64,000 nucleotides of DNA. Origin: Desulfobacteraceae bacterium. Its GTDB lineage: Bacteria; Desulfobacterota; Desulfobacteria; Desulfobacterales; JACKCP01. Below are positions 25,821 through 36,216 of the stretch, piece after piece (positions within the stretch are counted from its first letter, which is position 1; each line of letters opens with the position of its first letter). The position numbers and the translations under genes were made by a program. Where the stretch lies: contig JACKCP010000002.1 in the NCBI GenBank assembly GCA_020633955.1, positions 1 to 64,000 of the forward strand, read 5' to 3'. The notes below the pieces were generated by a model, which did not search any database, was not told where the DNA came from, and worked only from the letters and a program-made list of their open reading frames with translations.

Positions 25821-26900
25821 ATGCTTTATTATTTATTATACCCCTTATATACAGAAATTACTTTTTTTAATATTTTCAAATACATTACATTCAGAACCAT
25901 TTACTCAGGGCTTACAGCTTTTCTTCTGTGCCTGATGCTTGGAACTCCGTTTATTGCATTTATGAGAAAACTTCAGATAGGACAGTTTATAAGAGACTGT
26001 GGTCCTTCCAGCCATTATGACAAAAAGGGTACTCCTACAATGGGAGGTTTTCTAATAATTGGGGCAACTATTTTTTCCATACTTTTATGGGGAAGACTTG
26101 ATACATTTTATGTATGGATAACCATAATCGTGACAATAGGGTTTACTGCCATAGGATTTACAGATGACTATATTAAGCAGATCAAAAAAGAAGGCGACGG
26201 ATTAAGTGCAAGAAATAAATTTTTAATGCAAATATGCGTTTCTCTCATTGCAGGAATTCTTATTTATCTAACTCCGGGATTTAATACAGAACTTCATTTC
26301 CCTTTTTTCAAAGAGCATACAATTGATCTTGGGATAGGATATATTTTTTTTACTGCTATCGTTATAACAGGTTCATCCAATGCAGTGAATCTAACAGACG
26401 GGCTTGACGGACTAGCAATTGGACCGGTTACAATTGCAGCTGCAACATTTCTTTTATTTTCCTATGTTGCAGGACATGCAAAACTTGCCGACTATCTGCA
26501 GATAACACATGTCCCTGGGTGTGCAGAGCTTACAGTTCTATGCGGAGCAATAGCTGGGGCAGGACTTGGATTTTTATGGTTCAACACCAACCCGGCCCAG
26601 ATTTTTATGGGAGATACAGGGTCTCTCCCCCTAGGAGCTCTTCTTGGAACAATTGCAGTACTTACAAAACAGGAAATTCTCCTTGTAATTATTGGAGGAG
26701 TCTTTGTTATGGAAGCTCTTTCCGTAATCATTCAGGTGGGATATTTTAAACTTACAAAAGGAAAAAGATTTTTCAGAATGGCTCCTATCCACCATCACTT
26801 TGAAATGCTTGGATGGAGAGAACCAAAAATTATAGTCAGATTCTGGATTATTGCCATAATTTTTTCATTAATTGCAATTTCAACACTTAAGATACGATAA
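25821..26900 (+). CDS. mraY: phospho-MurNAc-pentapeptide transferase
   Basis: Makes lipid I on undecaprenyl phosphate in the inner membrane. 359 aa, about ten membrane helices. Catalytic motifs: GTPTMGG, the DD pair in GFTDDYIK, NLTDGLDGLA, and FMGDTGSLPLG, then the MAPIHHHFE histidine motif near the C terminus. All are intact. Confidence 0.96.
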   Translation: MLYYLLYPLYTEITFFNIFKYITFRTIYSGLTAFLLCLMLGTPFIAFMRKLQIGQFIRDCGPSSHYDKKGTPTMGGFLIIGATIFSILLWGRLDTFYVWITIIVTIGFTAIGFTDDYIKQIKKEGDGLSARNKFLMQICVSLIAGILIYLTPGFNTELHFPFFKEHTIDLGIGYIFFTAIVITGSSNAVNLTDGLDGLAIGPVTIAAATFLLFSYVAGHAKLADYLQITHVPGCAELTVLCGAIAGAGLGFLWFNTNPAQIFMGDTGSLPLGALLGTIAVLTKQEILLVIIGGVFVMEALSVIIQVGYFKLTKGKRFFRMAPIHHHFEMLGWREPKIIVRFWIIAIIFSLIAISTLKIR

Positions 26901-26903
26901 ACC

Positions 26904-28265
26904 ATGTTTTCAATTATTGATTTTAAAAAAAGAAAAACTCTTGTTGCAGGGCTTGGAAAATCCGGGATCTGTGCATTAAAACTTCTCCATTCAAAGGGAT
27001 TTGATGTTAAGGGATGCGACAGGGATAAAAATATTCTTGAAAATCCTGATATTAGAACACTTATTGAAAAAGGCATTGAAATTGAAATATCAGACAATTT
27101 TGAAACCATGATTAACAACAGTGATCTAATTGTATTAAGTCCCGGCATTGATCAAAGAGAAAGCATCTATAAACAGGCTCAGGAAAAGGGGAAAACAGTA
27201 ACAGGAGAGCTTGAAGCGGCATGGTCCTTTATAGAAAAACCTGTCACAGCAATTACCGGGACAAACGGTAAAAGCACTGTAACTGAACTTACAGCAGACA
27301 TGCTTTTACACAGCGGCAAAAAAGTTTTCAGGGGAGGTAACCTTGGGACTCCACTCTCTGCAGCTGTTTCAGACCAGGATAAATATGATGTATTTATTCT
27401 TGAAGTTTCAAGTTTTCAGATTGACACTTCAATAAACTTTTCACCAAATGTTGGATTAATCCTCAATATCACTCCTGATCATCTTGACAGATATGAAAAT
27501 TTTGAAGATTACAAAAAATCAAAGCTCAGCCTTTTCAAAAACTTTAACACCAAAAATACTGCAATAACTAATTACAATGAAGCCTTAGATTTTAAAACAA
27601 ATGCAGCAAGAAGTTATTTCAATACTTTATCTCCAGATTTTAATTCTGCTGCAGCTGATGAAAAAACACTTCAAATTTCATTTAATCAGGAAACGCAATC
27701 CATAAACCTGAAAAAATTCAGACTGAAAGGAAGTCACAATTATGAAAATTTAAGTGCGGCAGCTATAACCGCACTTGAATCCGGGGCAAATATTGAAGGG
27801 ATAAAAAAAGCCGTAGATACATTCAATCCTTTACCCCACAGAATGGAATATATCGGTTCAATAGATAATGTATCCTTTATTGATGATTCAAAGGCAACAA
27901 ATCCTGATTCTGTAATAAAGGCTGTTGAAGGTCTCGACCTTGAAATCTCACTTATTCTTGGTGGTAAGGACAAAGGCTATGATTACGGACTTATGTCTGA
28001 AGCTGTAAACAATAAAGTAAAAAATCTAATATTAATTGGTGAGGCAGCTGAAAAAATAAACAGACAGATTAATTTTAAAGGAAAAACCATTTTTGCACCC
28101 TCCATGAAGGAAGCTGTGGAAAAAGGTTTTGAAAATCTAGATGGAAAAGGATATGTCCTGCTTTCCCCGGCCTGCTCAAGCTTTGATATGTTTAAAAACT
28201 ATGGGCACAGAGGAGAGGTTTTTAAAAACTCATTTAAAGACTTAAAAAGATCAAGGAAAGCTTAA
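26904..28265 (+). CDS. murD: UDP-MurNAc-L-alanine:D-glutamate ligase
   Basis: Adds D-Glu to UDP-MurNAc-Ala. 453 aa. N-terminal Rossmann domain (LVAGLGKSGICAL), ATP loop ITGTNGKST around 116-124, LEVSSFQID, and C-terminal LPHRME, DDSKATNPDS, LGGKDKG and LLSPACSSFD. 1 nt before ftsW. Confidence 0.95.
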   Translation: MFSIIDFKKRKTLVAGLGKSGICALKLLHSKGFDVKGCDRDKNILENPDIRTLIEKGIEIEISDNFETMINNSDLIVLSPGIDQRESIYKQAQEKGKTVTGELEAAWSFIEKPVTAITGTNGKSTVTELTADMLLHSGKKVFRGGNLGTPLSAAVSDQDKYDVFILEVSSFQIDTSINFSPNVGLILNITPDHLDRYENFEDYKKSKLSLFKNFNTKNTAITNYNEALDFKTNAARSYFNTLSPDFNSAAADEKTLQISFNQETQSINLKKFRLKGSHNYENLSAAAITALESGANIEGIKKAVDTFNPLPHRMEYIGSIDNVSFIDDSKATNPDSVIKAVEGLDLEISLILGGKDKGYDYGLMSEAVNNKVKNLILIGEAAEKINRQINFKGKTIFAPSMKEAVEKGFENLDGKGYVLLSPACSSFDMFKNYGHRGEVFKNSFKDLKRSRKA

Positions 28266-28266
28266 A

Positions 28267-29385
28267 ATGGCCGTTAAGACAAAGACAAAAAATCATAAGA
28301 TTATAATGGAAGACCCTCTTCTATGGGGTTCATTTTTTCTTGTTACAGGTTTTGGTCTGATAATTCTTTACTCTGCAAGTTTTCATTTCAGCGAAAAAAC
28401 CTTTAATACGCCATTTTATTTTGTTACCAAACAGGCATTTCATGGTGCACTGGGGCTGATCCTCTTATTTGCTTTCAGGTTTACCCCATACCATCATTTA
28501 AAAAAACTTGCTTATATTGGTATTCTTTTTTCAATCTGCCTTTTACTTGCAATTTTCATAACTCCCTTTGGCCATAAGGTCGGAGGTGCTTCAAGATGGC
28601 TGAAACTCCCTTTCATATCCTTTCAGCCCTCGGTTTTTTCGTTATATGCTATTGTTCTTTATCTTGCCCACACAATTTCAAAGCACGAAAATGAGATGGA
28701 TTCATTTTTATCAGGTATTCTGCCTCATTTCTTCCTGTTTATTATTTTTGCTGCAATTTTATACAATCAGCCAGATTTTGGTTCAATAGTAATAATTGCC
28801 TCAATTATCTGGATAATGCTTCTTGCCGGGGGAGCAAAAATCAAACACATGACAATTATTGCAGCTACCGGATTGATTTCAGGTTTTTTCCTGATGATTC
28901 AAAAGGATTACAGATTATCAAGACTTATAAGCTATCTCAACCCATGGGAATATTCACAGAGCTTTTCATACCAGACTACAATGTCCCTGAAAGCATTTAT
29001 TAACGGAGGTTTTTTCGGTAAAGGGCTTGGAAAAGGCATATTAAAACTTGAGTATCTTCCGGAATCACATACTGATTTTATTTTCTCAATAATTGGTGAG
29101 GAAACTGGTTTTCTCGGTATTTTCCTTATTACAATACTTTTTATGATAATTCTGATAAGAGGATTTAAAATTGCAGAAAATGCTCCTGACAAATTTGGGT
29201 CTCTTCTTGCTCTTGGAATTATATTAATAATTGGTATTCACGTTGTTATCAATATGGGGGTGACCCTTTCACTTTTGCCTCCTAAAGGGCTGCCCCTACC
29301 TTTCATAAGTTACGGAGGAACATTTCTAATAATGAACATGGCTGGTATTGGAATACTTCTTAATATAAAGGCAAATTCAAAATGA
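28267..29385 (+). CDS. ftsW: SEDS peptidoglycan polymerase FtsW
   Basis: Lipid II polymerase of the divisome, paired with FtsI. 372 aa with about ten membrane helices. Seen: GGASRWLKLPFISFQPS, GLGKGILKLEYLPESHTDFIFSIIGEE and LPFISYGGTFL, all SEDS signatures. A second SEDS protein (rodA, 45441-46547) is in the window; this one is called FtsW from its place among mur and fts genes. Overlaps murG by 4 nt. Confidence 0.94.
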   Translation: MAVKTKTKNHKIIMEDPLLWGSFFLVTGFGLIILYSASFHFSEKTFNTPFYFVTKQAFHGALGLILLFAFRFTPYHHLKKLAYIGILFSICLLLAIFITPFGHKVGGASRWLKLPFISFQPSVFSLYAIVLYLAHTISKHENEMDSFLSGILPHFFLFIIFAAILYNQPDFGSIVIIASIIWIMLLAGGAKIKHMTIIAATGLISGFFLMIQKDYRLSRLISYLNPWEYSQSFSYQTTMSLKAFINGGFFGKGLGKGILKLEYLPESHTDFIFSIIGEETGFLGIFLITILFMIILIRGFKIAENAPDKFGSLLALGIILIIGIHVVINMGVTLSLLPPKGLPLPFISYGGTFLIMNMAGIGILLNIKANSK

Positions 29386-30479
29386 AAAATAATGACAGTT
29401 CAAATATTGTAATTGCGGGAGGAGGAACAGGAGGACACCTGTATCCCGGAATTGCAATTGCAGATGAGTTTGTCAGACAAAACAGAAATAACAGAATTCT
29501 ATTTATTAATACGGGTAATGCAATAGAAAACAAAATACTTTCAAAAGAACCATACAGATCCCTTTCAATTCAATCAGGAAAATTTTTAAATCAATCTCTT
29601 TTTAATAAGATAAAAAGTATTTTAACCGTTTCAGGTTCAATTTTCAAAGCCTCAAAAGAACTTGATAATTTTAAGGCTGATGCAGTAATTGGAGTTGGCG
29701 GTTATGTTGGAGTTCCTGTAATAATTGCTGCCTGGCTCAAAAAAATCCCAGTATTTATTCAGGAACAGAACTCTGTTCCCGGGATTTCGAATAAAATATT
29801 CTCTTTTATATCAAAATTTAATTTTGTTTCATTTGAAAACACAAAGCTTGGCCCTGAAAAAAAGAAAATTTTTACTGGAAATCCTGTCAGACAAATAATC
29901 AGTGAAAACAGCCGCAACCATAAAGATAATAAAAAATTTACTGTTTTTATTACCGGAGGAAGCCAGGGAGCAAAAGCAATTAATCAGGCTTTAATACAAA
30001 GCCTTGATTATATAAAACAATCTGAAAATATCCAGTTCATCCATCAGACAGGCGAGTCTCAGTTTGATTCAATAAAAAAACAATATAATAATAAAAAAAT
30101 CAGTTGCGAAGTTGCTCCTTTTTTTTCAAACATTTCTGATATTTACAAAAAAACAGACCTTATTATTTCAAGGGCCGGGGCTTCAACTCTTGCTGAAATA
30201 TCGGCAGCCGGAATACCTGCAGTTTTCATTCCCTACCCTTTTGCAACCCACAACCATCAGTTTCACAACTGCATTGAGTTTCAAAAAAAAGGAGCTGCAA
30301 TTGTTATTGAAGAAAAAGATCTTTCAGGCAAAATTATTGGGAAAATAATTAACAGTTTTTATGAAGACAGAAATATGCTTTATTCAATGGAAAGGATAAT
30401 GAAAGAACAGTCCAATCCAGATGCTGCAAGTAAGATTTATAAAATTATAAAAAGGGAATTACAGTCATATCATGTTTGA
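29382..30479 (+). CDS. murG: UDP-GlcNAc:lipid I GlcNAc transferase
   Basis: Converts lipid I to lipid II on the cytoplasmic face. 365 aa GT28 enzyme. N-terminal GGGTGGHLYPGIAIA, IGVGGYVGVP, QEQNSVPG, TGNPVR, TGGSQGAKAIN, and donor-site RAGASTLAEI and FATHNHQ. Intact. Overlaps murC by 8 nt. Confidence 0.95.
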   Translation: MKNNDSSNIVIAGGGTGGHLYPGIAIADEFVRQNRNNRILFINTGNAIENKILSKEPYRSLSIQSGKFLNQSLFNKIKSILTVSGSIFKASKELDNFKADAVIGVGGYVGVPVIIAAWLKKIPVFIQEQNSVPGISNKIFSFISKFNFVSFENTKLGPEKKKIFTGNPVRQIISENSRNHKDNKKFTVFITGGSQGAKAINQALIQSLDYIKQSENIQFIHQTGESQFDSIKKQYNNKKISCEVAPFFSNISDIYKKTDLIISRAGASTLAEISAAGIPAVFIPYPFATHNHQFHNCIEFQKKGAAIVIEEKDLSGKIIGKIINSFYEDRNMLYSMERIMKEQSNPDAASKIYKIIKRELQSYHV

Positions 30480-31848
30480 TAAGTCATATCATATCCATCT
30501 TGTTGGAATTGGAGGAATTGGGATGAGCAGCATTGCTGAGATTCTTCTCGCTCAGGGATACAATGTTTCGGGCTCAGATTTAAATGAAAACAGCAACACG
30601 AAAAGGCTTAAAGAGCTTGGAGGTACTGTTTTCAATGGGCATAACGGCCTTAATTCCAAGGATGCCGATGTTGTTGTTGTATCCTCTGCTGTTCCAGATT
30701 CAAATCCTGAAATAATCTATGCAAGAGAAAACTCCATTCCAGTAATACCAAGGGCTGAAATGCTTGCGGAATTAATGAGACTAAAATACGGAGTTGCTGT
30801 TGCAGGAGCACATGGAAAAACAACAACGACCTCCCTCGTATCAGAAATTCTAATCGAAGGAAATATTGATCCTACAATTATAATTGGCGGAAAACTCAAA
30901 AGGCTTGGGACAAATGCAAGGCTTGGACTTGGCTCTTTTCTTGTAGCTGAAGCCGATGAATCTGACGGATCTTTTCTGAAAATGACCCCTTCCATATCAA
31001 TTGTTACAAATATTGACAGGGAGCATCTGGATTATTACCAGAGTATTGAAGATATAAAAAAAGACTTTCTTGAATTTATAAATAAAATACCATTTTACGG
31101 ACTCAGTATTATCTGCCTTGACAACGAATATATCCAGGACATATTACCCGAAATCAAGAAAAGATACATAACCTACGGCCTGCAAAAACAGGCTGATTAC
31201 AGAGCTAAAAACCTGGTTTTTTACGGCTTGAAAAGTCACTTTGATGTTGAGTTCAGAGGAGAGCTTAAAGGAAGGATAAATTTAAATCTTCCCGGTGAAC
31301 ATAATGTTTCCAATGCACTTGCTGCAATTGCACTGGGCTGCGAGCTTGAAATTCCATTTGAAACAATTCAGGATGCACTGGAAAAAATTTCAGGAGTTCA
31401 AAGAAGGATTGAAATTAAAGGCGAATATAAAAACCTTATAGTTATTGATGATTACGGACACCATCCCACAGAAATACAGACAACTCTAAAAACAATAAGA
31501 AAAGCCTATCCCGATAAAATTATAACAGTTGTTTTTCAACCTCACAGATTTTCAAGGACAAAGGCACTTTTTGAAGATTTTACCCGGTCTTTTTATGAAA
31601 GCGACAGGCTTGTCATAATACCGGTTTATCCTGCAGGTGAGAAAGAAATTAAAGGGATAGATAATTTTTCTCTTTGTGAAGGAATAAAAAAACACGGCCA
31701 TAAAGATGTCAATGCATTTTCAACTGAAAAGGAAGTTCTGGACTTTCTTTCGGATATAAAAAATGAAAACGCTATAATTCTTACTCTGGGAGCGGGAAAT
31801 ATCAATAAACTCGGAGAAAAGTACATAACGGAGTATCTTAATGCTTGA
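30472..31848 (+). CDS. murC: UDP-MurNAc:L-alanine ligase
   Basis: First amino-acid addition to UDP-MurNAc. 458 aa. N-terminal LVGIGGIGMSSIAE, ATP loop AGAHGKTTTT at about 111-120, EADESDGSFL, DDYGHHPTE and QPHRFSRTK. Intact. Overlaps murB by 8 nt. Confidence 0.95.
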   Translation: MFDKSYHIHLVGIGGIGMSSIAEILLAQGYNVSGSDLNENSNTKRLKELGGTVFNGHNGLNSKDADVVVVSSAVPDSNPEIIYARENSIPVIPRAEMLAELMRLKYGVAVAGAHGKTTTTSLVSEILIEGNIDPTIIIGGKLKRLGTNARLGLGSFLVAEADESDGSFLKMTPSISIVTNIDREHLDYYQSIEDIKKDFLEFINKIPFYGLSIICLDNEYIQDILPEIKKRYITYGLQKQADYRAKNLVFYGLKSHFDVEFRGELKGRINLNLPGEHNVSNALAAIALGCELEIPFETIQDALEKISGVQRRIEIKGEYKNLIVIDDYGHHPTEIQTTLKTIRKAYPDKIITVVFQPHRFSRTKALFEDFTRSFYESDRLVIIPVYPAGEKEIKGIDNFSLCEGIKKHGHKDVNAFSTEKEVLDFLSDIKNENAIILTLGAGNINKLGEKYITEYLNA

Positions 31849-32758
31849 AAAAGAGATAAGGAGACTTGAATTTAAAGGAAATATTTCAACCAATATCAAT
31901 ATTGGAAAAAAAACTGCCTTTAAAACAAGCGGCATGGCAAATTATTTTATTGAGCCGGCAGACAAAAAATCCCTATCAACTGTAATAAGATACCTGAAAG
32001 ACTGCAATGAAAGCTTTTTTGTTCTTGGCGGAGGGTACAACACTTTGGTAAGTGAAAATGGAATAAACACAGTTGTATCCCTTAAAAAATTTTTTAATAA
32101 GTTTGAAATTTTGGAAAAAAACAATAATGAAATCCTGATAAATATTCAGGCTGGAGCACTTCTCCAAAAAATCTGCTGGTTCTGTGCATTTAAAGGTTTC
32201 ATAGGATTAAATCCTCTTATCGGGATACCCGGCACAATTGGAGGAGCTGTTTTCATGAATGCCGGGACAAAGGACGGAGATATTTTTTCTGTCCTGGAAG
32301 AAATTGATGTAATGGATTATAAAGGAGAAAATTTCAGAGTCAAAAAAAACGACATAATTGCGTCCTACAGAGAACTGAAAGTAAAAAACATTAAAGACTT
32401 TATAATAGCAGGATGCACTTTAAAGCTTAAAAAGAATAATGCCAAAGCTTTAATGAAAGAAGCAAAAAACCAAATGACAAAAAGAAAGAGTTTGCAGCCT
32501 GTAAAAGAAAAAAGCTGCGGGTGTTTTTTTAAAAACCCAGTTAATAACTCTCCAGCCGGGATGCTTATCGAGAAGGCCGGGCTTAAAGGAAAAAAAATTG
32601 GTGGAGCTAAAGTATCTGAAATACACGCAAATTTTATTGTAAATGAAAACAACTGTTCAGCTTCTCATATAATTGAACTGAAAGAGTTAATAGAGAAAGA
32701 AGTAAAAAAAAAGTTCAATGTAATACTTGAACCGGAGGTTAAAATTGTCGGCAGATAA
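31841..32758 (+). CDS. murB: UDP-N-acetylenolpyruvoylglucosamine reductase
   Basis: FAD/NADPH reduction to UDP-MurNAc. 305 aa. FAD-binding GGGYNTLVSENGI, GIPGTIGGAVFMNAG, SYR (175-177), and C-terminal HANFIVN and LEPEV. The proton-donating Ser of E. coli MurB (Ser229) aligns with Cys228 in GCFFKNP; Cys occurs at this place in part of the family, so activity is expected. The 3' end overlaps ftsQ by 14 nt. Confidence 0.93.
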   Translation: MLEKEIRRLEFKGNISTNINIGKKTAFKTSGMANYFIEPADKKSLSTVIRYLKDCNESFFVLGGGYNTLVSENGINTVVSLKKFFNKFEILEKNNNEILINIQAGALLQKICWFCAFKGFIGLNPLIGIPGTIGGAVFMNAGTKDGDIFSVLEEIDVMDYKGENFRVKKNDIIASYRELKVKNIKDFIIAGCTLKLKKNNAKALMKEAKNQMTKRKSLQPVKEKSCGCFFKNPVNNSPAGMLIEKAGLKGKKIGGAKVSEIHANFIVNENNCSASHIIELKELIEKEVKKKFNVILEPEVKIVGR

Positions 32759-33512
32759 GTATATTGAACCAAGAATTCCAAACTGGAAAAAAATTATTTA
32801 CTTTTTTTTCCATACATTATTTATTTTTCTTCTTGGTACAGGTTTTATTTTTGCTCATGACATGATAACAAAAACAAGTGAATTTCCTGTAAACCAAATA
32901 AACATTAAAGGTAACACTGTTCTCACGGATAATGAGATCTGTAAAATCGCCGGATTCAGGGAATTTGAAAATATTTTTAAAATAAATATTTCAGTTTCAA
33001 GATTAAAACTTGAAAAAAACCCGTGGATAAAAACAGCTAAAGTAAAACGGACTCTGCCAGCTACAATTGAAATTGAAATAATTGAAGAAAAACCATGTGC
33101 AAAAATTAATTTCAAGGATAATTTTATTCTTAATTTTCAGGGGGAGCTCTTTAAAAAGCTGGAAAAAAAAGATGAAGATCTTAATATTCCTGAAATCACT
33201 GGAATCAGCTATAGAGACTTAACTCAGAAAAACTACTTCTTTTATCTTGTTATGGACATAGTAAAACAAAAGAACATTATTTTTGCAAATAATTCCATAA
33301 TCCATCTTGATAAAGATATTGGAATTTCATTATTTAATACTGATTCATTTAATGAAATAGTTCTTGGTTTCAATGATTTTGAGCAAAAAATTAGAAACCT
33401 TAATTTAATAAGGCATTATGTCACTCAAAAATTTGACGGCATGAAAATTGAAAAAATTGATCTATCGAATAAAAACCGGGTAATTCTGAAACCCTTTCCT
33501 GCTATGGGCTAA
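32745..33512 (+). CDS. ftsQ: cell division protein FtsQ/DivIB
   Basis: 255 aa bitopic divisome protein. A cytoplasmic tail, a membrane helix at about 15-38, then the POTRA domain (FPVNQINIKGNTVLTDNEI) and beta domain. I start at TTG 32745 because CCGGAGG lies 6 nt upstream; an in-frame TTG at 32727 would place that ribosome site inside the gene. Ends 15 nt before ftsA. Confidence 0.88.
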   Translation: MSADKYIEPRIPNWKKIIYFFFHTLFIFLLGTGFIFAHDMITKTSEFPVNQINIKGNTVLTDNEICKIAGFREFENIFKINISVSRLKLEKNPWIKTAKVKRTLPATIEIEIIEEKPCAKINFKDNFILNFQGELFKKLEKKDEDLNIPEITGISYRDLTQKNYFFYLVMDIVKQKNIIFANNSIIHLDKDIGISLFNTDSFNEIVLGFNDFEQKIRNLNLIRHYVTQKFDGMKIEKIDLSNKNRVILKPFPAMG

Positions 33513-33527
33513 AAGAAGGAGGATAAA

Positions 33528-34757
33528 TTGGCACACAAAGGCGAAATAATTGTAGGGTTAGATATTGGTACAACAAAAGTCAGGGCTGTTGTAGGAGAGG
33601 TAATAAACAATGAAGTTCAGATAATTGGTATTGGTGAAGAAAACTCAACAGGGATAAAAAAAGGAGCGATTGTTGACATCACATCAACAGTCAATGCAAT
33701 AAAAAGAGCTGTTGATGAAGCTGAAATCATGGCAGACTGCGAAATTTCAGAAATTTACGCTGGAATTTCAGGACAGCATATCAAGGGATATTCAGGTTCT
33801 GGTGTTATTATGACTAATAACACAGAAATAAAAAAAGAAGATGTGGAAAGAGTCATTGAACAGGCTACAGCACTAATTTCTTCAAAAACACTTCAAAAAG
33901 ATTCTGAAATCATTCATGTTCTCCCGCAGGAATTCATAGTCAATGAACAGCACGGAATCCAAAACCCAGTAGGAATGGCAGGAGGTACCCTTGAAGTTAA
34001 GGTCCACCTTGTTTCCGGCCCTTCAAGCTTCATTCAAAATATCTACAAATGCGTCCATAATGCTGATATGGAAGTAAGAAAAATTGTACTGGAACCGCTT
34101 GCTGCATCAACTTCAGTTCTTACAGACGAAGAAAGAGAACATGGCGTAGCATTGATTGATATCGGGGGCAGTTCAGCCGACATGTCCATATTTTCAGGCG
34201 GCAATATCAAATATACATATGTCCTTCCTATTGGAGGAAATACTCTGACAAAAGATATCTCCATTGTTATGGGAACAACTGTTCATGACGCAGAAGAACT
34301 TAAAATCAAACAGGGCGAATGCATATCAGCTCACATTGATGCTGATGAACTGATTAAAATTCCTTCCATGGGAAAAAAAGAAGGCAACGAAACCCACAGG
34401 CAAATTTTATGCGAAGTTCTAGAAAAGAGAACCGAGGAAATTTTTTCTCTTTTGTACGATGAAATTTATCGCGCTGGAATGCAGGATGAAATTTCATCCG
34501 GCTTTGTAATAACCGGAGGGACTGCCAACATGAAGGGTATAATTGAACTTGCGGAATCTATTCTCAATGCTCCTGTAAGAATAGGAAAACCTTCAAATCT
34601 TAATGGACTTACAGAGATGGTTAACAAGCCTGAGTTTGCTACTGCTGCAGGACTTGTAAAATATGGTGCAAAAGAGATTAATGAACTTGGACTGGCACAA
34701 AAGAAAAAAAATAAGGCATCAAAATTTTTTCAGCAGGTAATTGACTGGTTTAAATAG
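33528..34757 (+). CDS. ftsA: cell division actin FtsA
   Basis: Actin-like ATPase that tethers FtsZ to the membrane. 409 aa. Phosphate-1 GLDIGTTKVRAVVGE, phosphate-2 LIDIGGSSADMS, adenosine motif VITGGTANMKG, and a C-terminal amphipathic helix (KKNKASKFFQQVIDWFK) for membrane binding. TTG start with AAGGAGG 5 nt upstream. Confidence 0.95.
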   Translation: MAHKGEIIVGLDIGTTKVRAVVGEVINNEVQIIGIGEENSTGIKKGAIVDITSTVNAIKRAVDEAEIMADCEISEIYAGISGQHIKGYSGSGVIMTNNTEIKKEDVERVIEQATALISSKTLQKDSEIIHVLPQEFIVNEQHGIQNPVGMAGGTLEVKVHLVSGPSSFIQNIYKCVHNADMEVRKIVLEPLAASTSVLTDEEREHGVALIDIGGSSADMSIFSGGNIKYTYVLPIGGNTLTKDISIVMGTTVHDAEELKIKQGECISAHIDADELIKIPSMGKKEGNETHRQILCEVLEKRTEEIFSLLYDEIYRAGMQDEISSGFVITGGTANMKGIIELAESILNAPVRIGKPSNLNGLTEMVNKPEFATAAGLVKYGAKEINELGLAQKKKNKASKFFQQVIDWFK

Positions 34758-34929
34758 ATTCAAACTGAAAACTGTTTTTTTTTGTTCAGTTCCCTAAGGA
34801 AAAATTTTGAGCAATAGCGATAACTAATTTTGGAAATTAACTTTAATAATTACGAAATGAACAAAAAATACAGTTTTCCCATGGCAACAAAATAAAAAAT
34901 AAAACGGCTTATATATAAAGGAGGCAATA

Positions 34930-36216
34930 ATGAGTTTTTCATACGTAGAAAATGAAACTGCTGCCAAACTGAAAATAATTGGCGTCGGGGGAGCCGGCGG
35001 TAATGCAGTAAACAATATGATAGAATCAGAGCTTGAAGGTGTAAGATTTATTGTTGCAAACACAGATGGACAGGATCTTGAAAAGTCAAAGGCACCTGTG
35101 AAACTTCAGATTGGAGCTACAACAACTCTTGGTCTCGGTGCGGGTGCTGATCCGCAAAAAGGCAAGCAGTCTGCACTTGAAAGTGCTGATGCAATAAGAG
35201 AAGCCCTAAAAGATGCCCACATGGTTTTTATTGCAGCCGGACTTGGAGGAGGAACAGGAACAGGTGCTGCACCTGTAGTTGCAAAAATATGTAAAGAAAT
35301 GAACATTCTTACAGTTGCTGTTGTTACAAAGCCTTTTTCATTTGAGGGCAAAAGAAGAAAGCAGCAGGCAGAGCAAGGGCTTGAAGAGCTTAGAGGAATA
35401 GTTGACACAGTAATTTCAATACCAAATGACAAACTTACCAAATTTGCACCAAAAAACGCAACTGTTGTTGAAATGTTCAGGAAAGCGGATGAAATACTCC
35501 ACCACTCAGTAAAAGGAATATCAGACCTCATTTTCAAACCTGGTCTTGTAAACCTTGACTTTGCAGACGTCAAGACAATAATGTCAGATGCTGGAATAGC
35601 TCTTATGGGTATAGGAACAGCCTCTGGAGAAACAAGAGCATCTGAAGCAGCAGAAAAAGCCATATCCCATCCTCTTCTTGATGATATTTCAATAAAAGGT
35701 GCAACCGGTATCCTGGTTAATATCACTTCTTCAGAAAATCTTGCCATGTCTGAACTTACCGAAGCAATGGACAGAATTTACCAGGATGCCGGTGAAAATG
35801 TAAACCTTATCTGGGGACAGGCAATTGATGACAATCTAGAAGACGAAATACAAATCACTGTAATTGCAACTGGCATTGAGTCTGCAAAAGGTATTTCCTC
35901 AGGTTTTGATACAGATTCATTCTATTCAAGAAGCAAAACAAATACTCCCACAAGAGGAAGAATCAGACCTGCAACTTCAACTGAAATTTCTGATAACTCA
36001 GATTTTAATTCTGAAAATATTATAAACTACAAAAAACTTAGAAATGATCCTGTTATTAAATGCACAAGCAAAGTCGAGGGTCAGGATACCCATTTCAGTG
36101 AAGAGGAGAGAAACAGATTCACAGAAATACTGGATAAGCCAGCCTTTTACAGAAACAAAAGAAAGGCTAAAAATAAGCTTGATGTTCCAACATTTCTCAG
36201 GAAAGAAGCTGATTGA
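34930..36216 (+). CDS. ftsZ: cell division GTPase FtsZ
   Basis: Tubulin-like Z-ring GTPase. 428 aa. Tubulin signature GGGTGTG at 106-112, T7 loop NLDFADVKTIM, a variable linker from about 320, and the C-terminal peptide LDVPTFLRKEAD that binds FtsA. AAGGAGG lies 6 nt before the ATG. A 172-nt gap after ftsA may hold an extra promoter. Last gene of the cluster. Confidence 0.97.
   Translation: MSFSYVENETAAKLKIIGVGGAGGNAVNNMIESELEGVRFIVANTDGQDLEKSKAPVKLQIGATTTLGLGAGADPQKGKQSALESADAIREALKDAHMVFIAAGLGGGTGTGAAPVVAKICKEMNILTVAVVTKPFSFEGKRRKQQAEQGLEELRGIVDTVISIPNDKLTKFAPKNATVVEMFRKADEILHHSVKGISDLIFKPGLVNLDFADVKTIMSDAGIALMGIGTASGETRASEAAEKAISHPLLDDISIKGATGILVNITSSENLAMSELTEAMDRIYQDAGENVNLIWGQAIDDNLEDEIQITVIATGIESAKGISSGFDTDSFYSRSKTNTPTRGRIRPATSTEISDNSDFNSENIINYKKLRNDPVIKCTSKVEGQDTHFSEEERNRFTEILDKPAFYRNKRKAKNKLDVPTFLRKEAD

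Noticed and set aside
35106..35747. 213-codon frame antisense to ftsZ
   Set aside because: Entirely inside the highly conserved ftsZ gene; its Ser/Pro-rich composition is that of a shadow frame.
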